Shown here one piece after another: positions 42,623 through 51,781 of a stretch of DNA of 64,000 nt; the stretch's first letter is position 1; the number at the start of each line of letters is the position of its first letter. The translations under genes were made by a program, and so were the position numbers. The stretch is from Streptomyces sp. R41. Lineage in GTDB: Bacteria > Actinomycetota > Actinomycetes > Streptomycetales > Streptomycetaceae. Below the pieces are notes generated by a model that saw only the letters and a program-made list of their open reading frames with translations, had not been told where the DNA came from and did not search any database. The DNA is taken from contig NZ_CP163443.1 in assembly GCF_041053055.1 (NCBI RefSeq), positions 10,027,001 through 10,091,000 of the forward strand, read 5' to 3'.

Positions 42623-43428
42623 GGCAGGAGCCAATCGATGGGGCGCTGATCGGCCATGCGGATCGAACCCGTGGCCAGGGTCATGGAGGTGAGCGCGAAC
42701 GGCGGCCCGTCAGCCGAGGACCACTTGAGGCCGCTCTTCGTGCCGGAGGAGCGGTCGAGGCGGACCAGGACGGCCACCGGCCTGCCCTTCTTGGTGAACT
42801 GCTCGCCCAGTTGGCTGTCACCGAGGAAGGAGGCGATCTGCTGCTGGGTCTGCACGGTCCGGTCGACCGACTTCACATGGCCGCGCAGCACCCCGTACTG
42901 CTGGGTCGGCACCGACTGGACGGTGAGGTCGACGGCGGCGTTCGCGGGAATCGTGGAGGCGTTCTCGGCGGGGACGTACACGGTCGCGTACAGCGGATCG
43001 TCGGCATGCGCGACTTTTTCCACGGCGGCGACATTCGCGCCGGTCGAGATGATCGCGCCGATGGTGGCGGCGAGCGCGGTGATGCGGCCGGCGGCGACCG
43101 TCCGGACGACGGCCGTTTCCCCTTGCGCCGTACGGACCTTCAGTACGGGGGCGTTCGCGGCGAGCCGTTCGCCCTCCTTGGCGAGGACCGCGGTGACCTG
43201 CCCCGCGACGGGGCTCTGCAGGACGTAACTGCCCTCCCCGTGCGTGAGGATGGCGGGTGCGCCGACCGTGGACGCGACGGTGCCCGTCACGGCCCACACC
43301 GACGCGGCCGCCATGACGACGACCGTCACGGACAGCACGAGCCAGCCCTGAGGGCGGGCGAAGCGCACCGGAAGGTCCAGCTCTTCGGGTGATTGCAGCT
43401 TGGCGAGGGCCTGTTGGCGGAACTGCAC
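42619..43428 (-). CDS. HlyD-like membrane fusion protein of the NHLP export system
   Basis: This is a 269-residue protein with a short cytoplasmic start, one membrane helix (about 28-50) and a biotinyl-lipoyl-like/beta-barrel periplasmic-type domain (SPVAGQVTAVLAKEGERLAANAPVLKVR). It matches the NHLM secretion protein group (TIGR03794 type). In a monoderm host it probably links the exporter to the wall. The start is GTG 43428 with GAGGGAAG upstream. The precursor gene lies 90 bp before it with a hairpin between. Confidence 0.87.
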   Translation of the reverse strand: MQFRQQALAKLQSPEELDLPVRFARPQGWLVLSVTVVVMAAASVWAVTGTVASTVGAPAILTHGEGSYVLQSPVAGQVTAVLAKEGERLAANAPVLKVRTAQGETAVVRTVAAGRITALAATIGAIISTGANVAAVEKVAHADDPLYATVYVPAENASTIPANAAVDLTVQSVPTQQYGVLRGHVKSVDRTVQTQQQIASFLGDSQLGEQFTKKGRPVAVLVRLDRSSGTKSGLKWSSADGPPFALTSMTLATGSIRMADQRPIDWLLP

Positions 43429-43468
43429 GGGACTTCCCTCACCTGTTCGAGAGATTTACGACATCCGA

Positions 43469-43501
43469 GAGTCCCGGAACCGGGAAGCGGTTCCGGGACT
43501 C
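43469..43501 (-). terminator. Hairpin between precursor gene and transporter genes
   Basis: Perfect 13-bp arms GAGTCCCGGAACC (43469-43481) and GGTTCCGGGACTC (43489-43501) enclose 7 nt. It sits 18 bp after the precursor stop, so most transcripts may end here, giving much precursor and little transporter. No U run. Confidence 0.75.
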
Positions 43502-43518
43502 AACGGCATGAAATGCGA

Positions 43519-43734
43519 TCAGAGACCGGCAACCAGGCCGGTGACCGGGGCGGTGTTCAGGCCGGTCACACCCTCGACGGTGCCGACGGCCGTGCCCACG
43601 AGGCCGGAGACCGGGGCAACGCTGTCGACCAGGCCGGTGACGGTGCCAACGGCGTTCAGCGACAGGCCGCCGGAGACGTTGTCGAGGTCGGCGTCCGAGA
43701 TCTCAGCGGTCTCAACACGGGGGGTGGAGTTCAT
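43519..43734 (-). CDS. Double-glycine-leader precursor peptide, Cys-free Gly/Val/Thr-rich core
   Basis: This is a peptide of 71 residues. Residues 1-23 form a leader with the acidic ETAEISDADLDNVSGG end typical of C39 substrates. Cleavage after GG23 gives a 48-residue core starting LSLNAVGTVTGLVDS. The core has no Cys, His, Lys, Arg or aromatic residue, two Asp/Glu, and repeated (T/S)GLV motifs; APVSGLV and APVTGLV are 22 residues apart. AAGGGAAG lies before the ATG. It is probably an exported bacteriocin-like, structural or signalling peptide. No lanthipeptide synthetase, radical-SAM or cyclodehydratase gene is near, so lanthionine bridges are impossible here. Confidence 0.82.
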   Translation of the reverse strand: MNSTPRVETAEISDADLDNVSGGLSLNAVGTVTGLVDSVAPVSGLVGTAVGTVEGVTGLNTAPVTGLVAGL

Positions 43735-44214
43735 GGTGGAACTTCCCTTCGTCTGGATATTTCATAAGGGGGGAGCGGCCCCCTCTGGGGGACAGATGAC
43801 GGCCGCCACCGCGAGCGCGCGGCGCCCGTTTCCGGGAGCCTTGGTGCGACCCCCGCGGTGCAACGGATCAAAGCACGCCCGCATGGCGCGTATCCAATCA
43901 ACCAGGGCTCTCACCTGGGCACTTGAGCACTTCCACCGTCCAACCGTGCAGGCGTGCACACGTCTTTGCGGCGACTTCTTCACATGCTGCGCGGCATCGG
44001 TTCGTGCGCACCCTTGCCGACCCGGGATCGAATGGGACAGTCCCGTCGCAATGGCGCGGAGGGGGGCGCGCGACTGTGCAGATCTGTCGCGCGCCGTGGC
44101 TTCGTTGCGTATTCGATGTGCAGATTCGCTGAAGCCAGGATTCCGTTCTTGGTCGGGAACGGACCGTTACCGATCAGTAGCGGACTGTGTCGTGCGCGGA
44201 GGTGCGCGGACCGC
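43735..44214. other. 480-bp region upstream of the precursor gene
   Basis: The precursor promoter should lie in 43750-43950; an AT-rich patch (ATGAAATATCC on the minus strand) is near 43763. A hairpin with perfect 10-bp arms GGCGCGCGAC/GTCGCGCGCC at 44065-44095 is probably the terminator of the thioesterase gene. TGTGCAGAT occurs twice (about 44075 and 44117). No gene on either strand is convincing. Confidence 0.5.
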
Positions 44215-44637
44215 TCAGCCCAGGAGCGCGTACACCGTGCTCGCCCGCGCCGCGATCTCCTGCGACCCCTCGGCGGTCATGGTGATGTCCGCGAAGGCCA
44301 TCCGGCGGCCCAACTTGGTGAGGACCGCCTCGACCAGCACGTCCGCGTCCGTCACCGCCCGCTGGAAGCTGGTGGACTGCTGGACGGTGGTCATGGGCAC
44401 GAAGGCGCCGCGCGCCGCGGACACCGCGATCACGGTCGCCGTGTCGGCCGCGGCCATCAGCGCCTGGCCGGACAGCGAGCCGCCCTCCCGGGCGAGTCGC
44501 GCGGACCACGGCAGCCGCAGGACGGCGCGCTGGTCACCCAACTCCACCACGGACAGGCCGAGGTCGAGCACCCAGGGGGCGAAGTGGTCGGCGAGGATCT
44601 TGTCGGCTTCGGCGAGGTTCAGCGTCATACGAGGCAT
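44215..44637 (-). CDS. PaaI-type hotdog-fold thioesterase
   Basis: This is a protein of 140 residues with the hotdog fold: APWVLDLGLSVVELGDQRAVLRLPWS, SLSGQALMAAADTATVIAVSAARG with the catalytic helix, and QSTSFQRAVTDADVLVEA. PaaI-type enzymes hydrolyse acyl-CoA esters. The start ATG 44637 has GGGGAAC five bases upstream. Monocistronic. Confidence 0.84.
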   Translation of the reverse strand: MPRMTLNLAEADKILADHFAPWVLDLGLSVVELGDQRAVLRLPWSARLAREGGSLSGQALMAAADTATVIAVSAARGAFVPMTTVQQSTSFQRAVTDADVLVEAVLTKLGRRMAFADITMTAEGSQEIAARASTVYALLG

Positions 44638-44822
44638 TGTTCCCCGGTCACTCGGCACAAGGGCGGGATTGCCTGGTAATCCATGCCTTTCGCCGAGGTA
44701 ACTCCTGCCTTTCTTAAAGGCAGTTGAACAACCCACGTGGCTCACGCGTATCAACAACCATCCAGGCGCCCCCAGTCAGCTGCCGGACGGCGGCATCGAC
44801 CCCGTCCCCAGGAGGTCAAGAG

Positions 44823-46178
44823 TTGAGTCACAAACGGATACCCAAGCGCAAGGCCGCCCTCGCGGCAGGAAGCGTGGCGGCGCTCGGAGCGGCGGCACTT
44901 CTGCTGCCCAATGCCAACGCGTCCCAGACGAACTCGGACGACGCCACCCCGAAGACGTTCAAGGCGACCGATGTCGCGGACGTCGCCTCGCAGCTCGCCT
45001 CCCAGTTGGGTGACGCCTTCGCCGGGTCGTACTACGACGGCTCGAAGCAGCAGCTCATCATCAACGTCGTCGGCGACAACAGCAATGTCGTCAACCAGAT
45101 CGAGAAGGCCGGCGCCGTCGCCAACGAGGTGCAGAACAGCACCTCCACGCTCCAGGCCGCCGCCAAGACGCTGAAGACGGACGCGACGATCCCGGGCACG
45201 GCGTGGGCCGTCGACCCGAAGACCAACAAGATCCAAGTCACCGCCGACAGCACGGTCACGGGTGCCAAGTGGAACAAGCTGACGTCGACCGTCGACTCGC
45301 TCGGTTCCGGTGTGGCAGCCGTCAAGAAGTCCGCCGGCACGTTCAAGACGTTCGTGTCGGGCGGTGACGCCATCTTCGCCCAGGCGAACGGCGGCGGCGT
45401 CCGCTGCTCCCTCGGCTTCAACGTCACCGCGAGCGACGGCAGCCCCGCCTTCCTCACCGCCGGGCACTGCGGTGTCGCGGCCGCCCAGTGGTCGGACTCG
45501 CAGGACGGCCAACCGATCGCGACCGTCGACCAGGCAACCTTCCCCGGTGCCGGCGACTTCTCACTCGTGAAGTACGACGACCCCAACACGCAGGCGCCGA
45601 GCGAGGTCAACGTCGGCAACGGGCAGACCGTCCAGATCACCCAGGCGGCGGAGGCCACGGTCGGTCAGCAGGTCCTCCGGATGGGCAGCACCACCGGTCT
45701 GCACGATGGTTCGGTCACGGGTCTCGACGCCACCGTCAACTTCCAGAGTGAAACCGACCCCAACGGTGTCGACACCGTCACCGGTCTCATCCAGACCGAC
45801 GTCTGCGCCGAGGCGGGCGACAGTGGCGGCTCCCTGTTCACCCAGGACGGCAGCGCGATCGGCCTGACCTCGGGCGGCAGCGGCGACTGCACCACCGGCG
45901 GTGAGACCTTCTTCCAGCCCGTCACGACCGCGCTGGCAGCGGTCGGTGCGACGCTCGGCGCGGGAGACGCAGGGGCAGGGGCCGGGGCCGGGGCCGGGGC
46001 CGGCGACGACGGCGCGGCCGACCCGAGCGCCGGCGCCAGCGACCCGGCGGGCGCGGGCGACCAGGCCGGTGGCGCCGACGATCAGGCCGGTGGCGCCGCG
46101 GACCCGAGCGGAGCCGCGGACGACCAGTCCGGCACCGGCGTGGACGACGGCTCGGGCCTGGTGACCACCACCCCCTGA
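44823..46178 (+). CDS. Secreted S1-family serine protease (streptogrisin-like)
   Basis: This is a 451-residue prepro-enzyme. Signal peptide (KRIPKRKAALAAGSVAALG..., about 1-36), alpha-lytic-type propeptide (about 45-175) and S1 protease (about 190-375). The triad is His in FLTAGHCG, Asp in GAGDFSLVKYD and Ser in CAEAGDSGGSLF; disulfide Cys residues are present. The C-terminal 75 residues are Gly/Ala/Asp low-complexity with AG repeats, unlike plain streptogrisins. TTG 44823 is chosen because GGAGG lies eight bases before it. It probably degrades extracellular protein and may be held by an SSI-type inhibitor such as the one encoded at 29992. Confidence 0.92.
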   Translation: MSHKRIPKRKAALAAGSVAALGAAALLLPNANASQTNSDDATPKTFKATDVADVASQLASQLGDAFAGSYYDGSKQQLIINVVGDNSNVVNQIEKAGAVANEVQNSTSTLQAAAKTLKTDATIPGTAWAVDPKTNKIQVTADSTVTGAKWNKLTSTVDSLGSGVAAVKKSAGTFKTFVSGGDAIFAQANGGGVRCSLGFNVTASDGSPAFLTAGHCGVAAAQWSDSQDGQPIATVDQATFPGAGDFSLVKYDDPNTQAPSEVNVGNGQTVQITQAAEATVGQQVLRMGSTTGLHDGSVTGLDATVNFQSETDPNGVDTVTGLIQTDVCAEAGDSGGSLFTQDGSAIGLTSGGSGDCTTGGETFFQPVTTALAAVGATLGAGDAGAGAGAGAGAGDDGAADPSAGASDPAGAGDQAGGADDQAGGAADPSGAADDQSGTGVDDGSGLVTTTP

Positions 46179-46240
46179 CGGCCGGTCACCAAGAACCACT
46201 GACCCGGCCGCGGAACAGCGGTCCCGGTCGGCAGTGGACG

Positions 46241-46270
46241 GGTCCGGCCCTCCGGCGGGAGGGCCGGACC
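46241..46270. terminator. Hairpin after the S1 protease gene
   Basis: Perfect 13-bp arms GGTCCGGCCCTCC (46241-46253) and GGAGGGCCGGACC (46258-46270) enclose GGCG. It lies between convergent genes. Confidence 0.8.
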
Positions 46271-46338
46271 GCCCGGCGTACGGACCGCCCGGCGTACGGA
46301 CCGCCCGGCGTACGGACCGCCCGGCGTACGGACCGCCC
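46266..46338. repeat. 16-bp tandem repeat, 4.6 copies
   Basis: GGACCGCCCGGCGTAC is repeated without mismatch at 46266-46281, 46282-46297, 46298-46313 and 46314-46329, then partly to 46338. The first unit overlaps the right arm of the terminator hairpin, from which it may have grown. Confidence 0.95.
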
Positions 46339-46363
46339 CCCCCGGGCGGCGCCCGAGGCCTGT

Positions 46364-48514
46364 TCAGTCGTGTGGGCACGCCCGCAGCAGGAGCAGCGCG
46401 ACATCGTCGGGCCGCTCCTGCGTCGCCGTCTCGCCATGCTGTACGAGGCTGTCGGCCAGCGTGTCCAGGGGCTGGTCGCCGGTCTCGGCGAGCTGCCGGC
46501 CGAGGTCGGCGAGGGCGTCCTCGATGTCGACGCCGGGGGACTCGATCAGACCGTCGGTATAGAGGGCGAGCACGGAGCCGGGGGTGAACGGCACCTCGGT
46601 CGTCGGATACGTGGCCGACGCGTCGATCCCGAGCAGCGGCCCGCCCGCCAGGTCGAGCACCCTGACCTTGCCGTCCGGCCGCCGCAGCAACGGCGGCGGG
46701 TGGCCCGCGCGCGCCATGACGGCCACCTCGCGCGCGGGGTCGAGACGCAGATACAGACAGCTGGCGAAGAGGTCGGTGCCCAGATCGATCAACAGGCGGT
46801 TGGTGCTGCGCATCACTTCCTCCGGTGACTGACCGACGGTCGTGTACGCCCGTACTGCGGTGCGGATCTGCCCCATCAGGCCCGCCGCCGTCACGTTGTG
46901 GCCCTGCACGTCGCCGATCACCGCCGCGGCCCGGCCGCGCGAGGGCATCAGGTCGTAGAAGTCCCCGCCGATGTCCATGCCCTGCGAGGCCGGGAGATAA
47001 CGCGCGGCCGCCTCGATCGAGGGCAGCGACGGCAGCGAGTGCGGCAGCAGCGCGGCCTGCAGACCGTGCGCCAGCTTGAACTTGGCGTCGTAGAGGAGGG
47101 CACGCTCCAGCGCCTGCGCGATCAGCCCGCCCAGACTCGTCAGGACGGCACGCTCATCGGCGGGGAAGGCGTGCGGCTGCGCGTACGCCAGGACGCAGGT
47201 GCCCACCGGCCGCCCGGACGCGATGAGCGGCAGATACGCCCACGCGGCCATGCCGTCCGGTGTCGCGTTCCGGGACGGGTAGACGCGCTCCAGCTGCTGA
47301 AGCGAGTCGAAGAAGGCGGGAACGCCGGAGTTCAGCGCATGGGTACCAGGAGTCTGCGCGCTGAGCGGCATCCCGTCGAAGCGCTCCACGATGTGCGCGT
47401 CCGGATACCCCCGATGCCCGAGCACATGGAGGCGCCCGGCCTGCGTGCCGAGGACGACCAGGGCCTGGCTGCCGACGGCGGGCGCGATCTCGTCCGCGAC
47501 CAGCTGCACCACGTCCTGCACGCCCGCCGCCTCCGTGAGCGCGCTCGCCAGACTCAGCACATGGGAGATGGTCACCAGGCGAGGGGTGTCGTCACCGCGC
47601 TGCGGCTCGGTACGCGTCATCTCGGCCACCGCCCGGGCCCGCGAGATGCGCACGCTCAGCCCGTTCGTACTGGGATAGAGGCGGAACGACAGCCAGTCGC
47701 CGGGCGGCCGCAGCGCCACGAACGAGGTCACCTGCTGGCTGAGCAGCGCGGCACGGTAGCGGTCCTCGTAGACGGGGTCGTTGAGCCAGGGCACCGCCGC
47801 CCACAGCTGGGTGCCCAGCAGTGCGCTGACCGGGACGCCGAGCAGCTCGGCCGTCGCCGTGTTCGCGTAGCTGATCCGCCCGTACAGATCCAGCGCGCAC
47901 AGCCCGTACGGCAGCCGCGCCGCCATCCGCGCGGCCTCCACCGTGCCGAGTGTGCCGGCCACGGTCGCTGCGGCGGCGGGTGCCAGCAGGTCCGGCTCGG
48001 GGTGTACGGGACGATGCTCCTCGGCGGCCCGTTCCAGGCGCAGCGCGAGCCGGTCGCAGGCCGCGGTGAGATGGTCGCGTTCCCGGTCGGACAGCTCCGG
48101 CGGGTGCGAGCCGGGCCAGGTCACGAAGACGGCGCCGTACGCCTTGTTCGCGGTCGCCACGGGGAGCGCCGCCAGCGCGAAGGGATAGGGGAGCACCACG
48201 GCGATCCGCGGATAGCGGCTGGCCATCTGCTCCTCGCCGCTGACCCAGATCAGCCGCCGCTCCCGTACCGCCTCGGCCACCGGGATCGGCGCGCTCAGCC
48301 CCACCCGCTCCCACGGCGCGGCGAAGGCCCTGGGCAGCCCCGCCATGACCGCCATCTCCAGGACCGGCTCGCGGGGCGCCAGCAGATAGACCGCGCCGGA
48401 GTGGGCGTGGACGTCGTCCATCATCGCGGCCAGCGTCAGCGACAGCAGCGGCCGTCCGACCGGCGCCGGTCGACCCCCCGCCGGCGCCTGCCCGGACCCC
48501 TGCCAGTCGGACAC
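46364..48514 (-). CDS. PP2C/SpoIIE-family phosphatase with PAS and GAF sensing domains
   Basis: This is a 716-residue cytoplasmic regulator. An N-terminal GAF-like region (about 20-160), a PAS domain (LPYGLCALDLYGRISYANTATAELLG, about 200-290), a second GAF domain (about 325-470) and a SpoIIE phosphatase (about 490-715: GGDFYDL, IGDVQGHNVTAAGLMGQ, RAGHPPPLL, DGLIES). Such proteins dephosphorylate STAS antagonists in partner switches. GTG 48514 has GAGGAG eight bases upstream; the GTG at 48523 lies inside that site. It is divergent from a related phosphatase. Confidence 0.87.
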   Translation of the reverse strand: MSDWQGSGQAPAGGRPAPVGRPLLSLTLAAMMDDVHAHSGAVYLLAPREPVLEMAVMAGLPRAFAAPWERVGLSAPIPVAEAVRERRLIWVSGEEQMASRYPRIAVVLPYPFALAALPVATANKAYGAVFVTWPGSHPPELSDRERDHLTAACDRLALRLERAAEEHRPVHPEPDLLAPAAAATVAGTLGTVEAARMAARLPYGLCALDLYGRISYANTATAELLGVPVSALLGTQLWAAVPWLNDPVYEDRYRAALLSQQVTSFVALRPPGDWLSFRLYPSTNGLSVRISRARAVAEMTRTEPQRGDDTPRLVTISHVLSLASALTEAAGVQDVVQLVADEIAPAVGSQALVVLGTQAGRLHVLGHRGYPDAHIVERFDGMPLSAQTPGTHALNSGVPAFFDSLQQLERVYPSRNATPDGMAAWAYLPLIASGRPVGTCVLAYAQPHAFPADERAVLTSLGGLIAQALERALLYDAKFKLAHGLQAALLPHSLPSLPSIEAAARYLPASQGMDIGGDFYDLMPSRGRAAAVIGDVQGHNVTAAGLMGQIRTAVRAYTTVGQSPEEVMRSTNRLLIDLGTDLFASCLYLRLDPAREVAVMARAGHPPPLLRRPDGKVRVLDLAGGPLLGIDASATYPTTEVPFTPGSVLALYTDGLIESPGVDIEDALADLGRQLAETGDQPLDTLADSLVQHGETATQERPDDVALLLLRACPHD

Positions 48515-48744
48515 GCCGACCACCTCCTCGCAGGGCCGCGCGACGGATCCCAGGGATCAAGGCTCTCTCCTGGCGGCCCTTCCCGCACGGCGAGCGGACC
48601 CGTCGTACGCGCCGCACGGTGGAAGACCCCCCGGGGTCCCCCGACGCTCGGATACCACGCCGTGACAGCGATGTCGCAGGCCCGACAGGCTCGGAACGGT
48701 CACAGGGGCTGCGCGAGCGTCCCGGAAGCGCTGTAATTGCGGAC

Positions 48745-51177
48745 GTGGTCAGTGAGGGCGCGGCGGAACGCAGAACGAGAACGCTGCGTGCCGAACTTGC
48801 CCTCAAGACGCTCACCACGGACCTGGACCCGCGCGAGCGGCTGCGCCGCGTCCTGGAACAGGCGCTCGTCTTCACCAGCGTGACCCTCGCCGCGGTGTAC
48901 TCACCGAGCGAGAGCGGCGACGAACTGCACCTGGCCGAGTCCGCCGGGCTGCCGAGGACGCTGTACGGGCTGCGCGACAGCTATCCCCTCTCCGGCGGGT
49001 CCCCCGCGGCGGACGCCCACCGCTCGGGCCGGCCGCTGTGGCACGGCCCCGAGGAGCTCGGCCGCTGGACGGACGCCCGGCGGCTGCCGTCGCAGGAGTT
49101 CTCGCTGGGCGTGCTGCCGCTGCGGGACGACGGTTGCCTGGTAGCCGTCACCGAGAACCCGGGCGGCTTCGGTTCCGAGGACCGGGAGTATCTGGGCCTG
49201 CTCGCCGAGGCCGTCGTCTGCCCCTCGCCCGCCGAGGCGCAGGACACCGAGGCCCTGCCCGCCAGCTCCTTCAGCCTCGCCATGGACACCGGGCAGGTCG
49301 AGGTCGACGACGAGATGCTGGAGCTGTTCGGTCTCAGCCCGGACGACTTCGACGGCAAGGTGGAGACGCTGCTGTCGATGACGGTGCCCGAGGACCTCCC
49401 CTCGCTGATGTCCGCGGTGGAGCCGGACCACATGTCCGTCGGCGACCGTGAGCTGGAGTTCCGGATTCTGGGGCCCTCCGGCGGGCAGAAGTGGCTGCGT
49501 CTGCGCGCCCGCCTGCTGCCCGGCATCGAAGGCCGGCCCGCACGACTCGTCGGCACGGTGTCCGAGGCTTCGAAGCTGCGCACCGGCGTCAATGACGTGG
49601 CGCGCGTCCAGCGGCTCGCCACCGCCCTCGCCACCGTGGGCACCGTCCGCGATGTGGGCCGCGCCGTGGTCACCGCCCTCCGCAAGCCCCTCCAGGCCGA
49701 CCGGATCGCCCTCGCCGAACTGGAGGGCGACCGACTCGTCGTCACGGTCCTGGACCCGCCGGAGCCCGAGGCCTGGCCCGAGCTGTGGCGCACCGAATGG
49801 CGCTCGGAATGGCCCGACGCACCCGTCCGGGCCATGCCGACGCTCGCCGCGGCCCTCAGCGAGGGGCGCTCCGCCATCTGGCCCGCCGGGGCGCCCCTGG
49901 AACCCGCTCTCGCCGAGGTGGGCCCCGGCGGCCTCGCCGTCCTGCCGCTGCCCGCCGGCGGACGGATGGCCGGCGCGTGCCTGATCGGCTGGGACACCCC
50001 GCACGACTTCGGCCCCGACGAACGCACCCTGCTCACCGCCGCCGCGGCGCTCACGGGCCAGGCCCTGGTGCGCGCCCACGCCTTCGACGCCGAACACGAG
50101 CTCATCGGCATGCTCCAGCGCTCTCTGCTCCCACGCCGGCTGCCTCGGCTGCCCGGCGCGGTCGCCGTCGCCCGCTATCTGCCGACCACGGCCGGTCTGG
50201 AGGTCGGCGGCGACTGGTACGACGTGATCCCGCTGCCCGGCAATCATGTCGCCCTCGTCATCGGCGACGTCCAGGGACACAACGCCTCGGCCGCGACCCT
50301 CATGGGCCAGATGCGTACGGCTCTGCGCGCCTACGCCATCGAAGGGCATCCTCCCGACGTGGTGGTCTCGCACGCCAACCGTCTCCTCATGGACCTCGAG
50401 ACGGACCTCTTCGCCACCTGCTGCTACGTTGACGTGGACATGGAGGAGGGCTCCGCCTGGTACGTCCGCGCCGGACATCTGCCGCCGGTGCTGCGTCACC
50501 CGGACGGCCGCACGGAGATCCTCGAGTCGGACGGCGGGCCGCCGCTCGGCGTCGTCACCCAGGCCGACTTCCCCATGAGCCCGCTGCGGCTCCAGCCCGG
50601 CTCGATCGTGGCCCTGACCACGGACGGTCTCGTCGAGTCCGTCGAGGTCGACATCGAGGACGGCCTGAACCGGCTCGCCTCGGAGCTGGCGGCCTCCGAC
50701 CCCGCCCACCTCGGACTCGTGGCCGACGGACTGCTCACGAGCGCCAACCGCAGCGACGACGTGGCCCTGCTCCTGATGCGCTACGACGGCCTGGCGACGC
50801 GTCCGCTCCGCGAGAGCTGGACCGTCTGGCGCGTCCCCGAGGCGGTCCGGCACGCCCGCCGCTTCACCAGGCGCACGCTGCGCACCTGGGGCGTGAGCGA
50901 CAACCTGGACGCCGTACTCCTCGTCGTCTCCGAGCTCGTCACCAACGCCCTCGTGCACACCGACGGCCAGGTCCGGATGGACCTCACCCTGATCAACCAC
51001 CGTCTGCGGGTCGCGGTCGCCGACAACTCGCCGCGCTCGCCGATCAAGCCCACCAGCATCGGCTGGGAGGCCACCGGCGGCCGCGGCATCCTCCTGGTCG
51101 AGGCCATGTCGGCGGCCTGGGGGACGGTGCCGGTGAGCGGCGGGAAGCAGGTGTGGAGCGAGGTCCTGCTGGAGTGA
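48745..51177 (+). CDS. SpoIIE-family phosphatase fused to an RsbW-like ATPase domain
   Basis: This is an 810-residue protein. GAF-like domain (about 30-150), PAS-like domain (about 180-270), GAF domain (about 290-440), SpoIIE phosphatase (about 455-680: GGDWYDV, IGDVQGHNASAATLMGQ, RAGHLPPVL, DGLVES) and a C-terminal HATPase (ELVTNALVHTDGQVRM; GGRGILLVEAMSAAWG). It therefore has both phosphatase and RsbW-type kinase modules for a STAS partner. The start is uncertain; I use GTG 48745 because homologous regions begin there, but the frame is open to 48619. The STAS protein at 30604 is a possible but unproven partner. Confidence 0.85.
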   Translation: MVSEGAAERRTRTLRAELALKTLTTDLDPRERLRRVLEQALVFTSVTLAAVYSPSESGDELHLAESAGLPRTLYGLRDSYPLSGGSPAADAHRSGRPLWHGPEELGRWTDARRLPSQEFSLGVLPLRDDGCLVAVTENPGGFGSEDREYLGLLAEAVVCPSPAEAQDTEALPASSFSLAMDTGQVEVDDEMLELFGLSPDDFDGKVETLLSMTVPEDLPSLMSAVEPDHMSVGDRELEFRILGPSGGQKWLRLRARLLPGIEGRPARLVGTVSEASKLRTGVNDVARVQRLATALATVGTVRDVGRAVVTALRKPLQADRIALAELEGDRLVVTVLDPPEPEAWPELWRTEWRSEWPDAPVRAMPTLAAALSEGRSAIWPAGAPLEPALAEVGPGGLAVLPLPAGGRMAGACLIGWDTPHDFGPDERTLLTAAAALTGQALVRAHAFDAEHELIGMLQRSLLPRRLPRLPGAVAVARYLPTTAGLEVGGDWYDVIPLPGNHVALVIGDVQGHNASAATLMGQMRTALRAYAIEGHPPDVVVSHANRLLMDLETDLFATCCYVDVDMEEGSAWYVRAGHLPPVLRHPDGRTEILESDGGPPLGVVTQADFPMSPLRLQPGSIVALTTDGLVESVEVDIEDGLNRLASELAASDPAHLGLVADGLLTSANRSDDVALLLMRYDGLATRPLRESWTVWRVPEAVRHARRFTRRTLRTWGVSDNLDAVLLVVSELVTNALVHTDGQVRMDLTLINHRLRVAVADNSPRSPIKPTSIGWEATGGRGILLVEAMSAAWGTVPVSGGKQVWSEVLLE

Positions 51178-51241
51178 CCGCGTGCGCGGTCGGGCCATGG
51201 GCGCGCGACGCGGAATCGTGGGGGAGTGACACCCTGAGGGT

Positions 51242-51748
51242 GTGCGTCTGCTGCTGATGTCCGACACCCACCTCCCGAAGCGGGCCAGGCAACTGCCTGC
51301 CCAGCTCCTTACCGAACTCCCGCTCGCCGACGTGGTCATCCACGCGGGCGACTGGGTGGACACCGCCACTCTCGACCTGCTGGAGGACCGCTCCCGCGCG
51401 GTCGTCGGCGTGTACGGCAACAACGACGGTCCGGCACTGCGCGCCCGCCTTCCCGAGGTCGCCCGCGCCGAACTGGGCGGCCTGCGCCTCGGAGTCGTCC
51501 ACGACACCGGTGCCGCCCAGGGCCGCGAGCACCGCTGCGCCGAGCGCTTCCCCGACCTCGACGTCCTGGTCTTCGGGCACAGCCACATCCCCTGGGACAC
51601 GACGACGGAGACCGGCCTGCGCCTCCTCAACCCCGGCTCGCCGACCGACCGCCGCCGCCAGCCCCACTGCACGTACATGACCGCGACAGCGGCGGACGGC
51701 CGGCTCACCGATGTGACACTGCACCGACTGCCGCCGCGGACCGGCTAA
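51242..51748 (+). CDS. YfcE/MJ0936-type metallophosphoesterase
   Basis: This is a 168-residue calcineurin-like phosphatase with all metal motifs: MSDTHLP, HAGDWVD, YGNNDG, FGHSHIPW and the intermediate VVHDT. The small size fits the YfcE group, which act on phosphodiesters. GTG 51242 is the start; a ribosome binding site is weak. Confidence 0.87.
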   Translation: MRLLLMSDTHLPKRARQLPAQLLTELPLADVVIHAGDWVDTATLDLLEDRSRAVVGVYGNNDGPALRARLPEVARAELGGLRLGVVHDTGAAQGREHRCAERFPDLDVLVFGHSHIPWDTTTETGLRLLNPGSPTDRRRQPHCTYMTATAADGRLTDVTLHRLPPRTG

Positions 51749-51781
51749 TCGACTGGACGGCCGGCACCCGCTCCCACTGAG

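Noticed and set aside
43519..43734. Lanthipeptide precursor
   Set aside because: The core has no Cys and no LanM/LanB/LanC gene is present, so thioether rings cannot form.
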